Shown here piece by piece: positions 56,054-64,000 of a DNA stretch of 64,000 nucleotides. Origin of the DNA: Phycomyces blakesleeanus NRRL 1555(-) (taxonomy: Eukaryota; Mucoromycota; Mucoromycetes; Mucorales; Phycomycetaceae); contig NW_017265134.1 in NCBI RefSeq assembly GCF_001638985.1, positions 3,702,653 through 3,766,652 on the forward strand, in the 5' to 3' direction. Every line of letters starts with the position of its first letter. Position 1 is the stretch's first letter. The notes under the pieces are model-generated. The model was given only the letters and a program-made list of their open reading frames with translations. It did not search any database and was not told the DNA's origin. The position numbers and the translations under genes are program-made.

Positions 56054-56983
56054 CTATTGAGGTTGATCTATTTTACATTTCTTAGTACAAAGCATATGTC
56101 TTTTGAGATTGAATTTGGTACTAAAGCGATTTTTGCATACAGGACATTTGTGCTTTTTCCAATTGGGAAGGTGTTTCAAAAAGTGCCTATCTACGTTACT
56201 TTTACGATCACTCCAATAGCCGCATTCTTTACAAATATAACGCTTAGAATAAGTATTCATCTTTGTAGTCTTGCGAGAATTTGGATCATGTAATAAAGTA
56301 GGAGACGGAAAGACATTGTATTGTATAATTTGAAGCTTGACATCTACACAACATGGTATTTATATATATATGCATCGATTAAACTTGGAGTCCAAGAAAA
56401 GAAGAAGAAAAATATTGTATGTGTGCTTACCACTGGTATTTTGTTTCTGATTGCAATTATGATTGATGTTATTGTTGTTGCTTGACTGTAAGTTTTCTGG
56501 AATAATGGGCGGCTGTTGCGGATAAGGAATTGGATCAATTCTTGGAGGAAAGGAGTATGTTGTATTATACAATAAGGGTAATGTTATACTCTGCCCTTGA
56601 CTTGTGAAAAGCATAGGCAAATTCCAGAAAGGAGAGCTGGTAGAAAGACTGTATGGAGGAGCTTGAACTCCAATTGGTGCAATATGGCTGGACAAAGGTT
56701 CCACTTGAGTGTTGATGACATTTGTATCTGTGCTGAGATAGTGTCCCATGCTGAATGTGTTGTAGAGAGTAATTTGTTCAATGTCTTGTTCAATTGGAGT
56801 AGATTCACTTTCAAGCAGACCAAGGTATCCAGAATTGAGGTGGTTGAATGCGGAAGATGGCTGAGTGTTGTTAAGCGCCAAAGAGCCAATATTGTTGACA
56901 GTTTGGGGCTGCAGGGAAAAACTGCAGAAAGTATTATCTTCTAAGAAGGAGTAGGTGGCAGGAGATGCATTGATAGAAGACAT
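56054..56983 (-). CDS. Two-finger C2H2 family protein, member 5
   Basis: Minus strand: exon 1 56983-56431, phase-1 intron (87 nt), exon 2 56343-56054; 280 aa. It starts MSSINASPATYSFLEDNTFC. The N-terminal region is Pro/Ser/Gln-rich and ends in an Asn-rich stretch. It has ITLPLLYNTTYSFPP, equivalent to SPLLYNTAHCL of member 2. Exon 2: DPNSRKTTKMNTYSKR, then finger 1 CKECGYWSDRKSNVDRHFLKH. Finger 2 is CPVCKNRFSTKFNLKRHMLC with later Cys (H-x6-C). A TATAAA box lies at 57079-57074, 91 bp upstream. The only member on the minus strand. Confidence 0.85.
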
Positions 56984-57499
56984 TGCTTTACAGAGAGTTG
57001 TTGTATAGTAGGGCAGAATGTGGAAATATAATTATGCTTGTGAGAGCAAGAATAAAAATGAAAATGAAGCTTTTTTATACTTGCAGATATTCGAAAAATA
57101 CAGCTGAATAGGCTTCTCATGCCGTACTTGCATTATCTTTTTTGTCTGTCTCTGTGTGCGTTTGGTAACACTATCTAGATTTTCGTATTGTGAACACGAC
57201 CCAAATTCTAAATATTTTAGATCTTAAGTATCATATCTAATCAAATTTATGGGAGTATAAAAATGAAATTATGTATGAAGGGGTACAGGACAAGTCCACG
57301 TTATGGACATGTTGACGCCACTCTGTATTTATCTCCTATTTAAACATGGCCCGAATAATCTATTATTTCTTTTTGTATCAAAATTGTTCCTTTTATATCT
57401 TCATACTATAATATATTCTCGACTTTTGTGAAAGTCAAAAAAAAAGTTAAAAAAAAAGGTCAAAAAAAAAAGGTCGAAAAAAAGGTCGAAAAAAAAATT
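56984..57499. other. Promoter and upstream of member 5
   Basis: Contains the TATA box (57074-57079). The stretch 57430-57495 is a string of A-tracts separated by GTC, GTT or GGTCG. Confidence 0.4.
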
Positions 57500-57640
57500 G
57501 TTTGTATGGAGCTGTGACAGGCTCAGATTTATTAAAGTTCTCTGAATGAGTAAGGCAAAAGAGAAAATTACAACATTTGTTTTGAGGGTTTATGGGGGTT
57601 ATTTGATGTTTTTGGCTTTTTGGTTTTTGACTTGTTTTTG
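57500..57640 (+). repeat. REP2, copy 2
   Basis: Same block order as 50728-50900 (TTTGTATGGAGCTGTGACAG, CTCAGATTTATTAAAG, GCAAAAGAGAAAATTA, GATGTTTTTGGCTTTTTGG). It runs into a GC-richer frame at 57690-57960, suggesting that both belong to one larger element. Confidence 0.65.
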
Positions 57641-57669
57641 TGTGATTTAAACTTTTTTTTTGTTAAAAT

Positions 57670-58063
57670 GTTAATGTGGTGTTATGCGAGGGAAGAGTCA
57701 GCGGAGTCAAGCTCGAGCTTTGAGCAGAGGCGGGAGATTGATTTCCTAGCAGTGGCAAGAACCAAGGAAGGTAAAAAAGGAGCAGAATTAAAGTGGAGTG
57801 CCCAATTGTGGTCCCAGATAGCAAGGATGGTCAGTCCGAAAACCGAGGCGGCTGGAATACTGGGGTTCAGCGTGGGAGGGAAGAGAAAGGATGTGAATGC
57901 CGAGGAAAGTGCAGAAGGTGGTGGGACTGTGCCGAAAAATTCTAACCAAATGCCTAGGTCGAAAAAAAAGTCAAGAAAAAAAAGAGATAGAAAAATAGAC
58001 CGCTTTTTTTTTTTTTTTTTTTTGATTTTTGTAGGGAGAAAAATAGACCGCAAAAAGAGATAG
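57670..58063 (+). CDS. GC-richer unknown frame next to REP2
   Basis: Frame with SAESSSSFEQRREIDFLA, VARTKEGKKGAELKWSAQLW and SPKTEAAGILGFSVGGKRKD, then a Lys/Arg tail and a T-homopolymer. Base composition of 57690-57950 is clearly higher in G+C than the surroundings, like the transposon-derived regions of this window. It may be part of a retroelement ORF; I recognise no domain. The tail at 57990-58080 repeats AAAAATAGACCGC three times. Confidence 0.35.
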
Positions 58064-58083
58064 AAAAATAGACCGCAAAAAGA

Positions 58084-58550
58084 AAAAAAAATAAGAATTT
58101 TTTTCCGAGATGTTATTGGTTCGATCTTGAGATGTTTTTCTTATTTTGGTTGTGCAAAAAGAAAAAGAAAGAAAATGTCAAACTATTATAAATATGTAAA
58201 TCGAGATCTTTATGTATTTGGATTTGTGGTTGGATCAGCAGCCGATTCAAGGGAACAGAGTCTAAAATACCATATATCATGATATTACACCTTTGTTTGA
58301 AGGATCAGCAGAATTTGTATCACAGTTCTTTCTATTTCCAGTATATCGATCTTATAAAAAAAAACAGAACAAAATCAGGATCCTAAAGGGGGCAATATAT
58401 ATATATTATATATTTAAAATAATAGACCTGCCTGTGCACTGTCTATACCACAATATGGCGCAAGATTCATTTTATTTTATTTTTAATTTCTGTTTCGATG
58501 TCTGTTTGGATAAAAGTAATAAAAGTCACACACACACACACATATATATA
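58084..58550. other. Intergenic before Tc1 element 2
   Basis: AT-rich; a (CA)n then (TA)n microsatellite abuts the transposon at 58528-58550. No credible gene. Confidence 0.4.
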
Positions 58551-59925
58551 CACTCGAGTGTAATAGGTCATTGGGCGGTCTTCTAATTTTCAAAATTATT
58601 TTTCAAGCATATTATGGACGATATTTTCTTTTCAATAATGTTGATAATAAAATGTGCTCAGAATAAAGCAAAACTTAGAGAAAACATAGTTTATTATATA
58701 TATATTTAAGAGAAAAGGTATGAGCTCTGGTAATGAGTTGTGTCACCACCTCTCTCGATTACTTCTTTAAGCCTATCTGGCATGCTGGCTACCAAAGTTT
58801 CCAGAACTTGAAGTAGTATCTCCAGCCATGCCTTGTGTATCACTGCTTCAAGTTCTTCTAAGCTCATTACTTTTTCTCTATCTTTACAAAGTTTCTTCGG
58901 AATATGTGCCCAAACATGCTAGATAGGATTAAGATCTGGGCTCTGGGCAGGCCAAAAATCAAAGCTATCTATTAGACACCTCTCTTTTTTATACCATGTG
59001 GCATAAGCGCCCGTGTGGCATGGTGCACCATCCTCTTGGAACAAAAACTGTTTGTTATTATTCCTGGACAGTTCCTCGTACCAGGGAAGAAAGTACTGAG
59101 CCAAACAGTCGATGTACTTGTCTTGATCGATGTTTCCTTTCAATGTTACCAAGGGGCCAAGACCCCCACCCCAGAAACAACCCCAAATCATGACGGAACC
59201 CTTACCAAACTTGTATGTTTGGACAATATGGTTCTTGTCAAACCTCTCGCCAGTCTTTCTGATGACTCTGACTCTTCCATCATTGCCAACTACCATGAAT
59301 CTGGACTCGTCTGACCAGACAACTGACTTCCACTGCTCAACAGTCCAATTCACTTTGTCAAGGCACCATTTCAGCCTGTTTTCCTTCTGTTTCTCGGTCA
59401 ACCCTGGCTTGCGAGCTGCTGAGTGAGAACTAAAGCCAAGAAGTTCCATGTTCTTACGGAATGTAGTCATGCAGATGGAGATTCCCACATCGACTAATCT
59501 CTGATGCTGAGCCGCAATTGACACGAATGGCTCACTACGAAATGAGCGCACCATCGCAGATTGTGTTCTCTTTGTAACCTTTGGTTCTCTTCCTAGACGT
59601 GTCAAGGGCTTGGAAACACCTTTATCTCTGAAGGCTTTCACTACATTTCCAACAGTGCTCTTCGGAATGTCAAGGGCTTTAGAGATTTCTCCATATGTAG
59701 CGTCCTTCTCCCATTGACCTATAATTCGGCCCCTAATGAACGCATCTAACTCTTGTCTTTTGGGTTTTGTGATGCTAGAAGTTGGTGGAGTCATTTTGTG
59801 CTTTTGTTTTATTTGTTTAAGAGTTTTTAGTGGTTTTACAAAGAAAAGAATATTTTGATAATGCATAAAAAAAATCAAAAAATCAAAAAATCTGTGACCG
59901 TCTAATGACCTATTACACTCGAGTG
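58551..59925 (-). mobile_element. Tc1/mariner element 2
   Basis: 1375 bp with ~30-bp TIRs (CACTCGAGTGTAATAGGTCA then TTGGGCGGTC or TTAGACGGTC, two mismatches) and TA at each flank. The outermost ten bases, CACTCGAGTG, are themselves a perfect palindrome. It carries one transposase gene, disabled by a stop. Confidence 0.9.
58706..59794 (-). pseudogene. Tc1-like transposase with stop at the catalytic Glu codon
   Basis: Starts MTPPTSSITKPKRQELDA. It has an HTH with ATYGEISKALDIPKSTVG and a second DNA-binding part (GREPKVTKRTQSAMVRS). The core shows VVWSDESRFMVVG (first Asp) and LFQEDGAPCHTGAY (second Asp), then SPDLNPI followed by TAG. The relatives' motif is SPDLNPIE, so TAG replaces the third catalytic residue (GAG to TAG is one change). 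After it the same frame runs on without other breaks (HVWAHIPKKL...) to TAA at 58706. Spacing from the second Asp to the stop is 36 residues. This single stop suggests recent inactivation. Confidence 0.9.
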
Positions 59926-60144
59926 TATATATAGATATAGATATATTCTTTAATGTACCTTATTGGCTGAATAATACATATGCTTATATTATAATTCGTT
60001 AATTATTAAGCTCATCCTCTCCTTTTTTTTGTATTCTATGTAAAGCTTATAGTATTAGAAAGCGTTAAGAAAAGGGTGGGTCGGGGTGGGTTTTGTCAAG
60101 AATTTAAACAGTAAAAATCAGTATTTTATAAACCGAGAATAATA

Positions 60145-60532
60145 GGGGATTTCAACAACCATTCAAGCTTTTAAACTTAAGCTTTTGAGTTTAAATTTGA
60201 GAAATGATTGGCTGGAATCAATCTCTAACCATTAAGAAAGAAAGAAAGATTAAAACTTGAACAAAAATCGTTCAAGAGTTTTACACTTTTAATACATCCT
60301 TGTTTAAATTTGATTTATTTAATTTTTTGGAAATTTAATAAATCCTTGATAGAAATACTTTTGCTTCTTTCAATACTACTTTAAACTTATATAATATTAT
60401 TACAATGTCTAATATAACTGAAAGAAGCATCTAGGGTACTCAAAAACACTTGGCAACTATTGCGTATTATTGGTTACTGCTTTAAAACTCAAAGCTTAAG
60501 TTTAAAAGCTTAAAGGACTGTTGAAACCCCCC
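60145..60532. mobile_element. MITE with GGGG-TTTCAACA termini
   Basis: 388-bp element with ~50-bp inverted ends: GGGGATTTCAACAACC..., AAGCTTTTAAACTTAAGCTT and GAGTTTAAA on the left. The right end, read inverted, is GGGGGGTTTCAACAGTCC with the same AAGCTTTTAAACTTAAGCTT block. AATA flanks both sides (60141-60144 and 60533-60536). No frame inside. Superfamily not assigned. Confidence 0.75.
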
Positions 60533-62054
60533 AATATCAAAGAAAAAAAAACCGATATTAAAATTGAAACCAAGATTGAAATCGAATTTAGTGATTTTCT
60601 GTTTCTTATTTATGCATAATTTTTCTTGATATCAGAAAACTCGATTTTTCTTTTTATGTAAATTTATCTATATATGCATTGCTCTATATAATATAAGGTA
60701 ATTTGGCAGAATGAGTTTGACATTCAAAATGCATAGAGATGCATAAAATTTGTCAGGTCAATGTGAATCGCTTTTCCCTTGCCCTTGCCCTTGCCCTTGT
60801 CATCGTCTTCTCTTGCTTTTAGCATCAAAGATGTATTAGAATACAGTACAATTGACACATTAGAGGAGAAAAAATTGGTGTGTGACAAGATAAACAAATA
60901 TAAGAATGAACTCCTCCCCCCCATTTTTGTTTTAACTGCCAAATATAAAGGCACAAATGTAACATGGTTTGTTTAATATTAAAAATAGAAGCGGATCAAG
61001 GCATTGAGTCTTTAAACATAAAATAACAATTGATGATAATGATTATGGCTATATGTCTCTGTACTCACGGGAAAGATACGAAAAATACGGCTTTGAAATC
61101 CCAAGAGAAATAAAAAAAAACAGACCAAAAGCCAACTATTGTGCTTCATATAGATATTTTGTATCCCCTTTTTTATCTATCCGAATTCAGAAGTCTAAAT
61201 CGAGTGGAGTGCAACATGAAATAACTGCAACAGAATGAAACATAGAACTCTAAATAATATTACGTATTTAGTAATAAGGCTTAGAATAGCAAAGAGAAGA
61301 ATAGAAGAAAAAACTCTTTCGTAGAACGGAACCCATTCTCCCAATTATTCAACACCTTTTCTCTCTCTCTTATATATATATATATATATAAGGAGAGTGA
61401 TTTAATATAATAAGACCAAGAAAATATATTTGTCCTTTGCGAAAACGAGCTAAAAGAATTATTTTTTGGCATTATTTGTATAATTAAAGAGACAACACTG
61501 TAAAGAGCCATATGCAGAGACAAAATGAAAGTTTGTGAGTGCATAAGATTTTTTTCTTGCCTTTGTCTTCGGGTGAAATATCCCGTAATTCAATCGTTTT
61601 TTTGTCTTTTTTTAAACGACGCAACACAAGAATAAATATAGAAATAACTAAAAAAAAAAAGGAATAAAGGAAGAAAGAGCAAAATAGAGCAAAAGACGGA
61701 AAAAATAAAGAGTAGACAGATGCGAATACTCTGAGCATAAACGATAGAAATAATTCTTCATTATATAGAGAAGCTAGAAATAATTTCAAGAAAACACTAA
61801 CTTGACTACTACAACAATTATGTCTGCGTTGAAGTGCATTCCCAATTAATGCTTATTTATGATGAAATGTTTAGTAAAAAGGTTACATTGTTTATTCCTG
61901 TGGCGTCTGTAACACAATTTTATATATGGAATATTTTAAAGTCTGAATTTTCGTGTCCAAGCCATTGTAACCCAAGTCCATGCAAATACTTACAAAACAG
62001 ACACACTTACAATCCAAGATTATATATATATATATATATATACTAAAAAAAAGG
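60533..62054. other. Gene-poor region before member 6
   Basis: Contains four CCCTTG hexamers at about 60776-60800 and a (TA)n at 61371-61391. Frames at 60779-60976 and 61053-61238 look mildly coding (SIKDVLEYSTIDTLEEKKLV and MSLYSRERYEKYGFEIP) but I cannot join or assign them. Confidence 0.35.
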
Positions 62055-62060
62055 TATAAA
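62055..62060 (+). promoter_or_regulatory. TATA box, zinc-finger gene 6
   Basis: TATAAA is located 104 bp before the start codon at 62164. Confidence 0.55.
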
Positions 62061-62163
62061 TATCTTGGATATTTCCTTGATTCACTATAAACTCTCTTCT
62101 TTACCAAATACTGCATTTATTTTTCTATATTACACATACATATTCACTTTTTCATATTTTTAA

Positions 62164-63525
62164 ATGTCTTCAACTGAGGTACCTTGTCAGTGTACTAAAG
62201 ACACCCTAAAGTATGATTCAATGATCCTTAATGCATGGTATCAAGTCCATCTGGAGAACCTTTGTAACAACAACAATGACAATATATCAAGCATTACACA
62301 CATAAACATGGTAAGGTCTTTTATACTTCTTGTCTTTAACAAATTTACAGGAACATTTGTTCTTAAGCTGCCAAAAAACCCCAAAAAAAAACAACAACAA
62401 CAACTTGAATCGCGTCTGTCAATAGCAACCAAGTCTGCCAGCTATTGGTGTGGCTGGGGACCCTTTTCTAAGCACCCACTTTTCGGCATCTATCCAGAGC
62501 CTATTTCCATGTCGTAATTTGGAACCCTCAAATATCGGCGTAACTGAAGACCATCTTCTAAGAAGTAGCTTTTCTACATGCATGTGTGGGTTATCTCCTT
62601 TCATTACTACGAGACCATCAGTCTTGGCACCATCTCAGATTCCGTCCACAGTTTCCAGCCACACTTTTAATAATAGCTACAACCAACAACAACAACAACA
62701 ACAACAACAGTATCAACCGCAGCAACAGCAGAATCAATATCAAATCCAACAAAGCAAGAAAAATATTATTTCTGCTGATCAAGAAACTCTTGTTGCCTCG
62801 AGTCAGTCTCATACCCCGCATATGGTCCCGTACCAAAAGAGACACGTTAAACCAACCAAAAGAATGTCTTTACCCAATTTTCCTTTAGCCAGCGGTATAA
62901 GTAACATAGAACACCATTCCTGGAAATTTATCAATTTCAACCCTAGCACCTTCCACAAATGGGATCACAAAAGTAAGTTGTTTTCTTTTCCTCGTTTTTT
63001 GTTTTAACATTTAGCTTTTGGATTTAATTTTACCCAAAAGAAAACAAAAGTTAAATATAATTCATATATAAATTAACACCTTTTGTATTGTAATCTAATC
63101 TACAAATTACAACACTTATCAAAAAAGAAGATGTCAAGAATCAAGTGATACCATCACAACTGCCGCAGCAAAAGCATCAGTCATATCAACCATGGCAACC
63201 ACACCAGCCACACCAGCCATACCAACCATGGCAACCACGGCAACCGCACCAACCACAGGCTGATAGTCAGTCGTGTTTTGGGAATGAATATATAGTTGGA
63301 CTACAGGAAAGGGAAGTGAATGACCAACGAATTAGGTACAGATGTGAGGAGTGTTCGTTTGGTAGCTACTATAATAGGAATGTGAAAAGACACAAGGTTG
63401 TCCATATGCCATATCGTGAGAATAAGAAGTGTCCCGAGTGTAATAAGTCGCTTGCCAATCCCTACAACCTTCAAAGGCACATTTCTACTGTTCATATTGC
63501 TACAAAAAAACAAGCATCTTCTTGA
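62164..63525 (+). CDS. Two-finger C2H2 family protein, member 6
   Basis: Three exons: 62164-62310, 62426-62972 and 63128-63525; 363 aa, the longest member. Exon 1 (MSSTEVPCQCTKDTLKYDSM) joins in phase 0 after ATG|GTAAGG; the intron acceptor used is AATAG at 62421-62425 because the earlier TTTACAG leads to a stop. Exon 2 has a Gln run and Gln-rich stretch (residues about 135-165), and exon 3 a Gln/Pro/His repeat (QPWQPHQPHQPYQPWQPRQP). Fingers: CEECSFGSYYNRNVKRHKVVH (C2H2; the usual YW replaced) and CPECNKSLANPYNLQRHIST then VH (H-x4-H). The second intron is phase 1, as in members 1, 2, 3 and 5. Confidence 0.8.
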
Positions 63526-64000
63526 CAGATGCTATTTATGATCATCACTTACCACAACCACTCAGTATTGTTATCATTGTTATTAATTACTTTCTTTATC
63601 CTTATGATTACGCTCTTTTTAAAACCAACAAAATATGTGAATAAATATATGAAAACTATGAAAATATTTCTCACTTGTTCCTGTCCTTATTTTTTATTTT
63701 TATTTTATTGAATAATTCAAATTTGTTTCAAATATTCGAATATTTGAATATATATATTATATACTCACACGTCAAAACCGAATAGTTGGTAAAACATTTA
63801 CTGGATTACAGAATCGAGCTTGTATTTTATTTATTTATATAATAAGAATTAGAATATTGTAAATATGATTCAGTGTGACTACAACATTGAATAAAATAAA
63901 AAATAAAAAAAATCCAGGGATTTCTCATTTAATTTATTTATTTATTTATTTATTTTTGTAAAATAACAATAAGGGGTGCCCAATTTAAGATATTTTTTTT
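63526..64000. other. Downstream of member 6
   Basis: AT-rich 3' region with TTTA repeats near 63930-63955. No gene seen before the window ends. Confidence 0.4.

Noticed and set aside
57682..58053. 123-codon minus-strand frame
   Set aside because: Antisense of the GC-richer frame and Lys tract; composition is low complexity.
60776..60800. Telomere-like CCCTTG hexamers
   Set aside because: Only four units, not the fungal TTAGGG type, and internal; treated as a short hexamer repeat.
1..64000. tRNA genes
   Set aside because: I looked for T-arm GGTTCRANNCC motifs with matching acceptor stems and found none I could support by eye.

Overview
This is a nuclear, AT-rich window from a fungus. The codon use, small phase-conserved introns (about 50-300 nt) and gene set point to an early-diverging lineage of Mucoromycota type: mitochondrial acyl carrier protein, a Tom6-like TOM subunit, a GRIP golgin, a CNNM/Mam3 transporter-like protein, Hgh1, Tc1 elements, and LINE and Ty3/gypsy remnants. 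The species cannot be fixed from the sequence alone.

Layout. (1) Positions 1-16417 are a rearranged rDNA-like locus. They hold tandem modules made of 28S 3' sequence, a spacer with a decayed minus-strand Ty3/gypsy element, about 2.4 kb of ~60-bp tandem repeats, an abridged 18S-like gene lacking its central domain, a 28S 5' fragment and a 15-bp minisatellite. A block of about 2.37 kb (1-2373) recurs almost identically at 14048-16417. (2) Positions 16977-31446 are ordinary single-copy gene space with five or six spliced genes. Acyl carrier protein and a Tom6-like gene are head to head. Next come a probable proteasome-assembly chaperone PAC1 (minus), a GRIP-domain golgin (plus), a CNNM/DUF21-CBS protein (plus, with two GC-AG introns and a 14-nt exon) and HGH1 (minus). 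A CACTA-like non-autonomous element and a second terminal-inverted-repeat (TIR) element lie between golgin and CNNM. (3) Positions 31700-37310 hold a LINE relic and three MITE-like elements around the first zinc-finger gene. (4) Positions 35056-63525 hold six members of a paralogous, lineage-specific-looking family. Members have a Pro/Ser/Thr-rich N-terminus, a phase-1 intron in five of six, then two closely spaced C2H2-type fingers at the C-terminus. They are interleaved with two Tc1 elements (one apparently intact, one with a stop at the catalytic Glu codon), MITEs and gene-poor AT-rich DNA. Two members and their upstream regions look like a segmental duplication.

The single-copy genes are unrelated housekeeping functions. 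The zinc-finger cluster is the most distinctive gene content: a compact, fast-diverging family with TATA boxes, a shared exon structure and no recognisable N-terminal domain. The abridged rDNA-like array is the most unusual non-coding content.
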